NCBI RefSeq assembly: GCF_900115845.1
Contig: NZ_FOXX01000001.1
Location: forward strand, 124,001 to 188,000
Source of the DNA: Priestia endophytica DSM 13796
GTDB lineage: Bacteria > Bacillota > Bacilli > Bacillales > Bacillaceae_H
Reading direction: 5' to 3'
Length of the DNA: 64,000 nt
A program made the position numbers and the translations under genes. This document shows, piece by piece, positions 56,267 through 64,000 of this stretch. How positions within the stretch are numbered: position 1 is the first letter of the stretch; every line of letters begins with the position of its first letter. The notes beneath the pieces are model-generated. The model was not told the origin of the DNA. It did no database searches and saw only the letters and a list, made by a program, of their open reading frames with translations.

Positions 56267-57427
56267 TTATTTCACAAGTGCAACAATTTTTTCAGCGCCG
56301 TCAGCCATTGACTCTGCAGCTGTAATGTTAAGACCTGATTCTTTTAAAATCTTTTTGCCAAGCTCAACGTTTGTGCCTTCTAAGCGAACAACAAGTGGTA
56401 AATCTAATCCTACTTGTTTTGTTGCTTCAACAACACCTTCTGCAATAACATCACATCTCATAATGCCACCAAAAATGTTGACAAAAATTCCTTTTACATT
56501 TTGATCGGAGATAATAATCTTGAACGCTTCCGTTACTTTTTCAGCCGTTGCACCGCCCCCTACGTCAAGGAAGTTTGCCGGTTCTCCGCCTGAATATTTA
56601 ATAATATCCATTGTCGCCATTGCAAGACCTGCTCCATTTACCATGCAGCCAATGTTACCATCAAGCGCAATGTAACTTAAGTCGTATTTTGATGCTTCAA
56701 TTTCTTTTACATCTTCTTCTTCTAAATCGCGAAGCTCTAACACATCTTTTTGACGATAAAGAGCGTTTGAATCAAAATTAAGTTTTGCATCAAGCGCCAT
56801 TACTTTTCCATCCCCTGTTGTTACAAGTGGATTAATCTCAGCGATTGAGCAATCTTTTTCAACAAATACTTTATATAAACCAGCCATAAATTTTACAGCT
56901 TGACCTACTAACTCTTTTGGAATATTAATATTAAACGCTAATCGACGCGCTTGGAACCCCTGTAACCCAACCGCTGGATCGATATATTCCTTAAAGATTT
57001 TTTCAGGTGTTTTTTCAGCTACTTCTTCAATTTCTGTTCCACCTTCTTCAGAAGCCATAAGAACGACGCGTGAAGAAGCACGATCTAATACGATTCCAAC
57101 ATAATATTCTTTTTGGATATCGCAGCCTTCCTCAATAAGTAAACGCTTTACTTCTTTCCCTTGTGGACCTGTTTGATGAGTTACGAGCGTTTTTCCAAGT
57201 ATCTCATCGGCATATGTACGAACTTCGTCCAAGTTTTTCGCAACTTTTACCCCTCCGGCTTTGCCGCGGCCACCTGCATGAATCTGTGCTTTTACAACAG
57301 AAACATCTGATCCTAGCTCTTTTGCTGCTTCTACCGCTTCTTCTACCGTAAACGCTACGCGGCCGTTTGGAACAGCTACCCCATATTTTCTAAGGAGCTC
57401 TTTTCCTTGATACTCATGAATATTCAT
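56267..57427 (-). CDS. sucC: Succinyl-CoA synthetase beta subunit (ADP-forming)
   Basis: SucC is the ATP-grasp subunit binding nucleotide and succinate. The product of about 386 residues has [16 protein letters not shown], the ATP-grasp [17 protein letters not shown] and later [20 protein letters not shown] is 7 bases before the ATG at 57427, so the longer frame to 57448 is rejected. It forms a two-gene operon with sucD under its own promoter. Confidence 0.98.
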   Translation of the reverse strand: MNIHEYQGKELLRKYGVAVPNGRVAFTVEEAVEAAKELGSDVSVVKAQIHAGGRGKAGGVKVAKNLDEVRTYADEILGKTLVTHQTGPQGKEVKRLLIEEGCDIQKEYYVGIVLDRASSRVVLMASEEGGTEIEEVAEKTPEKIFKEYIDPAVGLQGFQARRLAFNINIPKELVGQAVKFMAGLYKVFVEKDCSIAEINPLVTTGDGKVMALDAKLNFDSNALYRQKDVLELRDLEEEDVKEIEASKYDLSYIALDGNIGCMVNGAGLAMATMDIIKYSGGEPANFLDVGGGATAEKVTEAFKIIISDQNVKGIFVNIFGGIMRCDVIAEGVVEATKQVGLDLPLVVRLEGTNVELGKKILKESGLNITAAESMADGAEKIVALVK

Positions 57428-57472
57428 ATCCCATCCTCCTAACGTCATTTCAAAAAAATAGACTGCGCTTTC

Positions 57473-57501
57473 ATTGTATAAAATGGAAGTCTACTTGTCT
57501 A
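57473..57501 (-). promoter_or_regulatory. Sigma-A promoter for sucCD
   Basis: On the minus strand TAGACA (57496-57501), a 17-base spacer and TACAAT (57473-57478) each have one mismatch to consensus. This places a start near 57466. Confidence 0.75.
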
Positions 57502-57561
57502 CTATTCTTGCGAAATTTATAAAAGATTCAGAAATGATGGCGTTTTCTTTAGAAATTTGTT

Positions 57562-57834
57562 CTATTTTTTTGCTTTTTCATCCATTTTGTAAATAAAAGC
57601 AAAAATCTCTGCTACTGCCTCATAAAGCTCTTCTGGGATACGCTCGTTCAGCTCTAAATTATGAAGCAAGTTTACAAGAGACGGATCTTCTTGAATTGGA
57701 ATATTGTTTTCCTTTGCTTTTTCAATGATATCCTGAGCAACGTCTCCGCCTCCTTTTGCCACTACCTTTGGTGTTTTCTCATGTTTCAAATAGGCAAGAG
57801 CTACTGCTTTTTTAGAATATGATTCTTTTTTCAT
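57562..57834 (-). CDS. ylqH: YlqH, FlhB C-domain-like protein
   Basis: This protein of about 90 residues resembles the C-terminal cytoplasmic domain of FlhB without its membrane part and without the NPTH cleavage motif (a short basic N-terminus precedes KAVALAYLK). The shared segments are IIEKAKENNIPIQEDPSLVNLLHNLELNERIPEELYEAVAEIFAFIY. Such detached FlhB-C proteins (FlhX type) can mimic the cleaved C-domain in some bacteria. The start shares a TGATG junction with ylqG, so the two are co-translated. Confidence 0.9.
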   Translation of the reverse strand: MKKESYSKKAVALAYLKHEKTPKVVAKGGGDVAQDIIEKAKENNIPIQEDPSLVNLLHNLELNERIPEELYEAVAEIFAFIYKMDEKAKK

Positions 57835-59378
57835 CAAATCTTAAGATCCACTCCTTTATATCCACTATGCGATACTTGAGCTAAACTTGATGTTTTATCT
57901 TTACTTGCAAAAACTTTTATGTCTGATAGATAATAGTCAAGCTCGCTCAGACCAAGACGAAGTGATGGTTTTAAAGATTCCATAATAGATTTAATATCTG
58001 GATGCTCATTTATAATATCTATGATAATCGCTCGATTTTGAACACGGACGCTGACTACCGTTTCTTGTAAATAAGAAAGCTCTAAGTGAAAAAGAATATG
58101 ACAGTAGTTTGGATCAATTGTTCCATCCTCTCTCTTCTTTCCTTTCCACTGAAGGGAGACTTCTGTTAGCTTTTCCCTTACGTAGAGTGGAAACTGCACG
58201 TACAAAGAAGTAATAGGGCCTTGTCCTTCGTCAGAAGATAAGAGCTGAAGAGCGGTCAATTTATGCACCATCTCTTCTGCTCGTTCTCTTAAAAGGGGTG
58301 GTAGGGGTTGCTCAAGCATTTTCAAAAGAGCTCCTTTTAATCCTTCTCCAGAGCTTTCTCCTTTTAGCTCACTCTCATATGTAAGACCTAAGGAGGAAAA
58401 CAAGGTTGATAATATACGCTGAAACTCCTTAGATTGAAAAGAAGTTCGCAGAAGCTTGTTCACCTCTGTTAAAATTTCTTTTCCTTCTTCGTTTATGAAC
58501 AAGGAGGTTCCTTCTTGAGTAAACTTTCCTCTTAAGTTAGGATTTTTTTCGATGTTCTCTACCATTTGGTGAAAGAACGGCATTTTTTCAATGTTTGGCA
58601 AATTGTTCAGAAGCGTTTTTTTCATAGCTGTAATTTTTTCTGCTTCTTCTCCTTTAGGAGATAAGTTCACTAATGCCTGCTGTTCTAAAATACGCTTTTC
58701 AATCGCCCCTGTCTGATGGAGAATACGGAAAGGGATATTCCCTTCTAACCAGCCTTTTACTAAATGTGAAAGAACTTCTCTTCCTTTTGTTAGCCTAAAA
58801 GCACCTTTAAACTTAACAAGTTCTTCACCATATCCTTCACGATTAGCGAGAGTTGTAAGCTCGTTAAAAAGTGGAGCAAGTGAAGCGTCTCCTAACGATT
58901 TTAAAGCTTGGAAAATAGATTTAGATGGCATAAAGTTCCGCGCAATCATCGTCTCTACGGCTTTTTTTTCAGAGGATGGAAAAGAAGGTGATGTTTCCTT
59001 AGCGATAATCGTTAAGAACTCTTTTGAAAAAGGAATATTTTTAGAAAGCAAAAAAGCAGCTAAACGTTCTTCCTTCTTTTCTCTTGTTCCTAGCGCTTGC
59101 AATATGTTTTGCACATTTTTATCCCCCGCCTCTTCTCCAACAACTTTTAAGCTTGGCAAATCGTCTTTAATATCTATTTCAAAATAATAGGGACGTGAAC
59201 CGGATAAAGAGCGCTCCAATTTAGCTACAATGCTTTGTCCGTTTATAGAAACAACCGCTATATCTCCTTTAAAAAACTTTTGAATGGTTCCTTTTACAAT
59301 GCTTCCATCTCTAAGAGGTAGCACTGTGGAATGTTGGATTCCTTCTAACAGCGAAGAGCGCAAAAAAGAAATATTCAT
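57834..59378 (-). CDS. ylqG: YlqG, FliK-like hook-length control domain protein
   Basis: This 514-residue protein is largely polar and variable, with a C-terminal region (about 390-480, TSLYVQFPLYVREKLTEVSLQWKGK then YCHILFHLELSYLQETVVSVRVQ) that resembles the FliK C-terminal domain. It has no clear signal or membrane segment. It sits next to ylqH, the FlhB-C homologue, mirroring the FliK-FlhB pair of flagellar export. The function is unknown; the pairing suggests a link to flagellar or another type III export. Confidence 0.8.
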   Translation of the reverse strand: MNISFLRSSLLEGIQHSTVLPLRDGSIVKGTIQKFFKGDIAVVSINGQSIVAKLERSLSGSRPYYFEIDIKDDLPSLKVVGEEAGDKNVQNILQALGTREKKEERLAAFLLSKNIPFSKEFLTIIAKETSPSFPSSEKKAVETMIARNFMPSKSIFQALKSLGDASLAPLFNELTTLANREGYGEELVKFKGAFRLTKGREVLSHLVKGWLEGNIPFRILHQTGAIEKRILEQQALVNLSPKGEEAEKITAMKKTLLNNLPNIEKMPFFHQMVENIEKNPNLRGKFTQEGTSLFINEEGKEILTEVNKLLRTSFQSKEFQRILSTLFSSLGLTYESELKGESSGEGLKGALLKMLEQPLPPLLRERAEEMVHKLTALQLLSSDEGQGPITSLYVQFPLYVREKLTEVSLQWKGKKREDGTIDPNYCHILFHLELSYLQETVVSVRVQNRAIIIDIINEHPDIKSIMESLKPSLRLGLSELDYYLSDIKVFASKDKTSSLAQVSHSGYKGVDLKI

Positions 59379-59387
59379 AATTCACCT

Positions 59388-60161
59388 CTAGCTTTCAACA
59401 TACTCTTTAATTGGTGAAAAGGAACGTCTGTGTTCATCAATAATCCCATGCTTTTCAATTGCATCTAGGTGCTCTTTCGTTCCATAACCCATATGTTTTT
59501 CAAACCCATACGCTGGAAACTTTTCACCGAGTTTTTTCATCAGACGATCACGTGTAACCTTAGCTACAATAGAAGCAGCCGCAATTGAAATACTTTTTGC
59601 ATCTCCACTAACAATATCAATCTGAGGAATAGAAACGTTCGGAAGCTTCATTGCATCAATCAGCAAATAGTCAGGTTCTTTCTCAAGCTCCCTAATAGCG
59701 CTTTCCATTGCTTTTCGTGTTGCATGGTAAATGTTCAATGAGTCAATATCTTCTCGTCCAATAATCCCTACACCAACTGCAAGAGCATTCTCTAAAATGA
59801 GCTCATAGTAACTTTCTCTTTTTTTCTCAGAAAGCTTTTTGGAGTCCGTTAAACCAAGTGCACGAAAATCAGGGGGAAGAATAACAGCTGCTGAAACTAC
59901 CGGACCTGCAAGAGGACCCCTGCCAACTTCATCAATGCCTGCAATTAAATCTATACCTTTTGCATAAAGCGTATTTTCGTATTTCATCATCTCTTGAAAT
60001 TGCTCTTCTAACGCTTCTTGTTTTTTAAACCACTTTTCTTTCTGCTGGATTAGCTTTTGAACCCCTTTACGCTCGTCTGTTGCACACTGCAATAGAAATG
60101 GATCACTTTTAGACGTTACCTTTTCTAACTTTTCTTTAATTTCTTTAATGCTTTCACTCAT
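59388..60161 (-). CDS. rnhB: Ribonuclease HII
   Basis: RNase HII removes single ribonucleotides and RNA primers from DNA. The 257-residue protein has an N-terminal helical substrate-binding region (about 1-70) and the catalytic core with [18 protein letters not shown] (two acidic residues) near 72, [10 protein letters not shown], and YLLIDAM and [12 protein letters not shown]. It lies between rbgA and ylqG, with a terminator upstream. Confidence 0.97.
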   Translation of the reverse strand: MSESIKEIKEKLEKVTSKSDPFLLQCATDERKGVQKLIQQKEKWFKKQEALEEQFQEMMKYENTLYAKGIDLIAGIDEVGRGPLAGPVVSAAVILPPDFRALGLTDSKKLSEKKRESYYELILENALAVGVGIIGREDIDSLNIYHATRKAMESAIRELEKEPDYLLIDAMKLPNVSIPQIDIVSGDAKSISIAAASIVAKVTRDRLMKKLGEKFPAYGFEKHMGYGTKEHLDAIEKHGIIDEHRRSFSPIKEYVES

Positions 60162-60192
60162 CTTTTATATCGTCCTTTTTTCTTTTTTTTCT

Positions 60193-60224
60193 ATTAAAAA
60201 AGGATGCTTTTTAAGCATCCTTTT
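60193..60224 (-). terminator. Terminator after rbgA
   Basis: A perfect 12-bp stem (AAAAGGATGCTT with AAGCATCCTTTT) and 3-base loop are followed on the minus strand by TT then AATAG. It separates rbgA from rnhB. Confidence 0.85.
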
Positions 60225-60227
60225 CAT

Positions 60228-61100
60228 CTATTCCTCTTCACTTTCACGGACCTCATCTGGATAGTCAAATGTAAGGGGACCAAGACGATCTGCACGAATT
60301 TCACGCAAAACAAGCTCAGCTGTCTTGTCGTAGTCCACAATACCTCCACCCATTAAACAGCCCCGTTTAGTACCGATAAAGTCAAACAGGTCTACAATCT
60401 CTTCATAGCGCTCTGTCACACCATAACGATCTTCTAAACGTGATTCATAACGCTCTTGCAAAAAGCGCAGTGCATAAACTGCTACATCTTGCAAATTTAA
60501 AATTGTATCTTTAATAGCCCCTGTTGTAGCAAGCTTCAATCCAACAAGCTCGTCCTCAAATTTCGGCCAAAGAATCCCAGGCGTATCTAGAAGCTCAAGT
60601 TCTTTTCCTACCTTAATCCACTGTTGCGCTTGTGTCACACCAGGACGATCTCCTGTTTTAGCGATATTTTTTCCTGCTAAACGATTGATCAGCGTTGATT
60701 TTCCAACATTTGGAATTCCAACAATCATTGCTCGCATTGCACGCGGATTTTTAATTCCTTTTTGTCTCATACGATCAAACTTTTCTTTTAAAAGGGTTTT
60801 AGAGAGTGAGACAATGCGGTCCATTCCTTTGCCATTCTGCGAGTTAATAGCAAGAGCTGGAATCCCTTTTTCATCGTAGTACTGAATCCACTGTTCCGTC
60901 ACTTTTGGATCAGCCTTATCCGCTTTATTTAACAGCATGATTCGTGGCTTATTTGCAATAAGCTCGTCAATCATTGGGTTTTGTGAAGATTGAGGGATGC
61001 GTGCATCAACAAGCACAAAAACAATATCAATTAGTTTTAATTTCTCGGTAACTTGGCGACGAGCTTTCGCCATATGTCCTGGAAACCATTGAATGGTCAT
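60228..61100 (-). CDS. rbgA: Ribosome biogenesis GTPase RbgA (YlqF)
   Basis: RbgA is a circularly permuted GTPase required for late 50S assembly. In the 290-residue protein the G4 motif LLNKADKAD (about 57) precedes G1 [14 protein letters not shown] (about 124) and G3 DTPGILWP, the hallmark of this class, and the RNA-binding C-terminal domain follows. The N-terminal [11 protein letters not shown] is typical. It follows lepB by 16 bases. Confidence 0.98.
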   Translation of the reverse strand: MTIQWFPGHMAKARRQVTEKLKLIDIVFVLVDARIPQSSQNPMIDELIANKPRIMLLNKADKADPKVTEQWIQYYDEKGIPALAINSQNGKGMDRIVSLSKTLLKEKFDRMRQKGIKNPRAMRAMIVGIPNVGKSTLINRLAGKNIAKTGDRPGVTQAQQWIKVGKELELLDTPGILWPKFEDELVGLKLATTGAIKDTILNLQDVAVYALRFLQERYESRLEDRYGVTERYEEIVDLFDFIGTKRGCLMGGGIVDYDKTAELVLREIRADRLGPLTFDYPDEVRESEEE

Positions 61101-61116
61101 TATTATTCACCTACTT

Positions 61117-61674
61117 TTAATCAACCGTTCTAATTTCATTAAAAGGCCAGTACACAATGCTTGTTGTGCCAACTACTTTTTTCAAGGAAACCGGTCCAAT
61201 CGCGCGACTATCTCGGCTATTGCGTCGGTTATCTCCCATAACGAAAATTTCGCCTTCTGGAACGACCTTATCGCCACCTGGAGTGTCTTCTAATTTAAAA
61301 TCTTCCGTAAGCGGCATGCCGTCGTCAAGTTCACTTTTATATTGATCAAGATACGGTTCTTCGTACGCTTTTCCATTAATATAAAGCGTATCGTTTTTGT
61401 ACTCAACGTGATCTCCTGGTAAACCAATCACGCGTTTAATGTAATCTTTGCCACCTGGAGCATGAAAGACAACAACATCAAATCGATCAGGCCCACCAAT
61501 TTTATAAGATATCTTGTTTACAATCATGCGGTTTTGATCATGTAGAGTTGGCATCATTGATTCTCCATCTACAACAATTGGAGTGAAGAAGAAGAATCGA
61601 ATAATTGCCGCAATAATGACGGCAATCGAAATGGCCTTGATCCATTCTACTGTTTCATTTTTTTTACGAGCCAT
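61117..61674 (-). CDS. lepB: Type I signal peptidase
   Basis: This signal peptidase cleaves Sec signal peptides at the outer membrane face. The 185-residue single-span enzyme has a membrane helix at about 12-31, the catalytic serine S39 in DGESMMPTL, the general base K80 in DYIKRVIGLPGD, and the GDNRRNSRDSR box. It is of the bacterial (P) type. It is placed between rplS and rbgA, where B. subtilis has none, and has its own promoter, so regulation may be independent. It resembles the B. megaterium SipM type by size and motifs. Confidence 0.96.
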   Translation of the reverse strand: MARKKNETVEWIKAISIAVIIAAIIRFFFFTPIVVDGESMMPTLHDQNRMIVNKISYKIGGPDRFDVVVFHAPGGKDYIKRVIGLPGDHVEYKNDTLYINGKAYEEPYLDQYKSELDDGMPLTEDFKLEDTPGGDKVVPEGEIFVMGDNRRNSRDSRAIGPVSLKKVVGTTSIVYWPFNEIRTVD

Positions 61675-61709
61675 AGTTTATCCTCCAAACAGCTAAAATG
61701 TACCTCTCT

Positions 61710-61739
61710 ACTATACATAAAAAAATAATGATTATTCAA
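61710..61739 (-). promoter_or_regulatory. Sigma-A promoter for lepB
   Basis: On the minus strand TTGAAT (61734-61739), an 18-base spacer and TATAGT (61710-61715) lie 36 to 65 bases before the lepB ATG, downstream of the rplS terminators. Confidence 0.7.
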
Positions 61740-61750
61740 CCTTTATGTAA

Positions 61751-61768
61751 AAATCGGCGAATCTCGCC
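61751..61768 (-). terminator. Second small hairpin after rplS
   Basis: GGCGA and TCGCC pair around a 3-base loop and are followed on the minus strand by GATTTTT. It lies 20 bases beyond the main rplS terminator and may act as a back-up. Confidence 0.45.
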
Positions 61769-61783
61769 TAAAATAGTTTAGAA

Positions 61784-61820
61784 ATTTGAAAAAAGGAGCT
61801 TGTCAGACAAGCTCCTTTTT
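61784..61820 (-). terminator. Strong terminator after rplS
   Basis: A perfect 14-bp stem (AAAAAGGAGCTTGT with its complement) and 3-base loop are followed on the minus strand by a T-rich TTTTTTC. It is the strongest terminator in this region. Confidence 0.92.
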
Positions 61821-61823
61821 GGA

Positions 61824-62168
61824 TTATCGAATTTCTTTAATACGAGCTGCTTTACCACGAAGGTTACGTAGGTAGTAAAGTTTCGCACGACGTACTTTAC
61901 CACGGCGTACAACTTCAAGATTAGCGATTTTTGGTGAATGAAGTGGGAATGCACGTTCAACACCAACACCGTAAGAAATTTTACGAACAGTGAAAGTTTC
62001 GCTAATTCCACCACCACGGCGTTTGATTACAACACCTTCGAACACCTGAATACGTTCACGAGTACCCTCAACAACTTTAACGTGTACGCGAACTGTATCT
62101 CCAGAACGGAAAGCAGGTAAGTCACCTTTTAATTGTTCTTTTGTGATATCTTGGATTAATTGTTGCAT
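61824..62168 (-). CDS. rplS: 50S ribosomal protein L19
   Basis: L19 sits at the 30S-50S interface. The product of about 114 residues has [69 protein letters not shown] and the basic C-terminus. AAGGAG precedes the ATG at 62168, so the longer frame to 62186 is rejected. It has its own promoter and a structured leader. Confidence 0.98.
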   Translation of the reverse strand: MQQLIQDITKEQLKGDLPAFRSGDTVRVHVKVVEGTRERIQVFEGVVIKRRGGGISETFTVRKISYGVGVERAFPLHSPKIANLEVVRRGKVRRAKLYYLRNLRGKAARIKEIR

Positions 62169-62174
62169 GATTTC

Positions 62175-62265
62175 ATCTCCTTCCAACAGATGCTCTTATC
62201 AATGCTTTCGCATCATTGCAGCGGAACATCGTTTTCAAAGCTTGGACAGCACTGCCCAAAGCCAC
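62175..62265 (-). promoter_or_regulatory. L19-type rplS leader RNA
   Basis: The roughly 90-base leader has two stem-loops: GCTTTGG with CCAAGC enclosing CAG/CTG, and CAATG(A)TGC with GCATTG around GAAA. A conserved L19 leader motif is known upstream of rplS in Firmicutes and is presumed to give autoregulation. I infer the match from position and stems, without a covariance search. Confidence 0.6.
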
Positions 62266-62272
62266 AAACATT

Positions 62273-62301
62273 ATCTTAGCACATCCCATCAGTAGATGCA
62301 A
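62273..62301 (-). promoter_or_regulatory. Sigma-A promoter for rplS
   Basis: On the minus strand TTGCAT (62296-62301), a 17-base spacer and TAAGAT (62273-62278) follow the end of trmD, giving a start near 62266. Confidence 0.65.
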
Positions 62302-62307
62302 TAGCTT

Positions 62308-63051
62308 TTAAACATCTGAACGATGCGTTTTTTCAATCTGGTCCAGCATCTTCTTTTGGCTTTCTGAAAGCTCATAGTTTTCGAGCAGATCAGGCCTTCT
62401 TAGGAATGTTCTACGCAGTGATTCTTCTTCTCTCCACTCCGCTATACGTTTATGATCGCCAGATGTAAGGACGTCTGGTACCTTCATCCCTCTAAAATCC
62501 GATGGCCGAGTATAATGAGGATGCTCTAGAAGGCCTGTACTAAATGAATCTTCAACAGCAGATGCTTTGTTCCCTAAAACGTCAGGAAGAAGGCGTACGA
62601 CGCTGTCAATGATCACAAGGGCTCCAAGTTCCCCTCCCGTCAACACAAAGTCTCCAATTGAAATCTCATCTGTTACAACGTGTTCACGAATTCGCTCATC
62701 ATATCCTTCATAGTGACCACAAACAAAGATAAGGTGCTCTTCTTTTGAAAGCTCCTCTGCTTTTTTTTGGGTATAGCGTTCACCCTGTGGACAAAGAAGA
62801 ACAACGCGAGCTTTTGAGCCTTCTTTATTGAGATCAGCAACAGCATCAAAAATAGGTTGTGGCTTTAATACCATACCAGCACCACCGCCGTATGGATAGT
62901 CATCAACTGTCTTATGCTTGTTGTCTGCGTACTCTCTAAAATCTGTAACAGCTACATCAACCGCTCCTTTATCACGTGCCTTTTTTAAAATGGAGCTTTC
63001 AAGAACACCATGAAACATCTCAGGAAACAGTGACAAAACATCAATTTTCAT
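62308..63051 (-). CDS. trmD: tRNA (guanine-N1)-methyltransferase
   Basis: TrmD makes m1G37, which prevents frameshifting. The 247-residue SPOUT enzyme has [12 protein letters not shown], the [15 protein letters not shown] loop, the trefoil-knot cofactor site [15 protein letters not shown], and [20 protein letters not shown]. The ATG shares a TAATG junction with rimM. The order rimM-trmD-rplS is universal in Firmicutes. Confidence 0.98.
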   Translation of the reverse strand: MKIDVLSLFPEMFHGVLESSILKKARDKGAVDVAVTDFREYADNKHKTVDDYPYGGGAGMVLKPQPIFDAVADLNKEGSKARVVLLCPQGERYTQKKAEELSKEEHLIFVCGHYEGYDERIREHVVTDEISIGDFVLTGGELGALVIIDSVVRLLPDVLGNKASAVEDSFSTGLLEHPHYTRPSDFRGMKVPDVLTSGDHKRIAEWREEESLRRTFLRRPDLLENYELSESQKKMLDQIEKTHRSDV

Positions 63052-63563
63052 TAGTCTAATAACCCTTCCATTTCGTTGATGATTACTTTTTTCTCTTCGA
63101 CATTAATGTCTGCTACAACATCTTCAATATACGGGATAAGGATGTCTTTTCTTCCAGATGCTTTTACGACCCAAACATCGTTTGCTCCTGTTGCTAAAAT
63201 TTCTTTGATTGTGCCAACAAGGTTTCCTTCCTCTGTGTATACTTCACAACCTACGATTTCGTGAAAGTAATATTCACCTTCTTCTAATTCAACAAGGTCT
63301 GAAGATGGTACCTTAAGAAGACAGTTTTTGAATGGCTCCACTTGATTGATATTATGATACTCTTCAAATGTAAGAAGATCAAAATTTTTATGCTGACGGT
63401 GACTTTCTACAACAACTTTGATTTCTTCATTGTCCTTGAATATGTATAACTCATTTCCAACCTTGTAACGTTCTTCTGGGAAATCTGTGCGAGAGATAAC
63501 GCGGACTTCACCGCGAACTCCGTGCGTGTTCACAATTTTTCCTACGTTCAACCACTTTTCCAT
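63051..63563 (-). CDS. rimM: Ribosome maturation factor RimM
   Basis: RimM helps 30S head assembly by binding S19. The 170-residue protein has the N-terminal domain with [19 protein letters not shown] and the PRC-barrel C-terminal domain with [17 protein letters not shown] and [10 protein letters not shown]. The start follows GAGGTGA. It lies 12 bases after ylqD. Confidence 0.97.
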   Translation of the reverse strand: MEKWLNVGKIVNTHGVRGEVRVISRTDFPEERYKVGNELYIFKDNEEIKVVVESHRQHKNFDLLTFEEYHNINQVEPFKNCLLKVPSSDLVELEEGEYYFHEIVGCEVYTEEGNLVGTIKEILATGANDVWVVKASGRKDILIPYIEDVVADINVEEKKVIINEMEGLLD

Positions 63564-63575
63564 TGCTTTTCACCT

Positions 63576-63962
63576 CTATCGAATTTCAATCACGATTCCA
63601 TCTTTAACAAGAATCGTTTGTAAACTTTTGAATTCTTCCCAGCTGTCGCCTTCTTTTACTTCTACAATAGCATCTAGCTTTGTTTCTTCAAGCTCACTAC
63701 CAATTGGGAGCAAGTTAAGCTGTTCTAGCTGAAAATCGATAATGCGGAGTTTTTCTAAACGGGTTTTTTGTTCCTTTTCGAATTGTTTTTCAAGCGATGC
63801 TGCTGATGGCTTTTTCATATTTTCAATCTTTTTCAACTGAAAGCGCAACTGCTCAATTTCATTTTGCAGCCCTTTTTGTTCAAGAATAAACTTATTCCTT
63901 AACTTTTCCTTGCTTTGTTCAGTTAATACTTGTTTCACAATCACTTTTTGGACAACTTTCAC
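63576..63962 (-). CDS. ylqD: YlqD family protein
   Basis: This protein of about 128 residues is conserved in Bacilli but has no established function. Its middle (about 20-85) is a charged coiled coil, and the C-terminal part WEEFKSLQTILVKDGIVIEIR looks like a small beta domain. Two GTGs are possible; GGAGG is 2 bases before the first (63968) and 8 before the second (63962), so I use the second. A TATAAT lies just upstream at 63986-63991, but any -35 is outside the window. Confidence 0.9.
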   Translation of the reverse strand: MKVVQKVIVKQVLTEQSKEKLRNKFILEQKGLQNEIEQLRFQLKKIENMKKPSAASLEKQFEKEQKTRLEKLRIIDFQLEQLNLLPIGSELEETKLDAIVEVKEGDSWEEFKSLQTILVKDGIVIEIR

Positions 63963-64000
63963 CCGCACTCCCTCCTCTTATCTTTATTATATAAAAGAAG

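Noticed and set aside
1-64000. CRISPR arrays, insertion sequences, prophage, toxin-antitoxin or defence genes
   Set aside because: No spaced direct repeats, transposase motifs, target duplications or unfamiliar gene clusters were seen; nearly all space is conserved core genes.

Overview
The window is a 64 kb piece of a Bacillaceae (Firmicutes) core chromosome. Evidence for this is the low GC content, strong AGGAGG-type ribosome binding sites, frequent TTG and GTG starts, and a gene order that closely follows the Bacillus subtilis block from ylqD through the fla/che operon and rpsB to pnp. Two differences from B. subtilis stand out: a type I signal peptidase gene lies between rplS and rbgA, and cheB and cheC are absent from the flagellar operon. 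A Priestia/Bacillus megaterium-like organism is my best guess, but species cannot be fixed without a search. Every gene I accept lies on the minus strand, so transcription runs from high to low coordinates.

Read in transcription order (right to left), 64.0-61.8 kb holds ylqD, rimM, trmD and rplS (ribosome maturation and tRNA methylation). Then come lepB, rbgA and rnhB (protein export, 50S assembly, RNA-primer removal), ylqG-ylqH (detached FliK-like and FlhB-C-like proteins) and sucCD (TCA cycle). These are followed by dprA, topA, trmFO, xerC, hslVU and codY (DNA uptake, topology, tRNA modification, dimer resolution, proteolysis, nutrient sensing). From 46.6 to 21.8 kb lies a 30-gene flagellar and chemotaxis operon, flgB to swrB. 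It encodes the rod, MS ring, switch, export gate, export ATPase, hook, FlhF/FlhG, CheA/W/D/Y and sigma-D. It starts from a good sigma-A promoter with a candidate CodY site over the start point.

From 21.8 kb to 1 come rpsB-tsf-pyrH-frr (translation and UMP kinase), uppS-cdsA-dxr-rasP-proS (isoprenoid and lipid precursors, site-2 protease, prolyl-tRNA synthetase) and polC (replicative polymerase). The rimP-nusA-rnpM-ylxQ-infB-ylxP-rbfA-truB-ribF-rpsO operon follows, and then the start of pnp, cut by the window edge.

The operons are divided by many intrinsic terminators and internal sigma-A promoters, which I list individually. Three leaders look regulatory: rimP/nusA (tandem hairpins with U tracts), rpsB (a three-tier stem) and rplS (L19 leader). 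I found no mobile element, CRISPR array, tRNA or rRNA gene, prophage or defence system, and no evidence of an undescribed multigene system. The points most worth checking are the reduced chemotaxis gene set, the candidate CodY operator and A10 tract in the fla/che leader, the hairpin elements inside fla/che, and the N-terminus of HslV.
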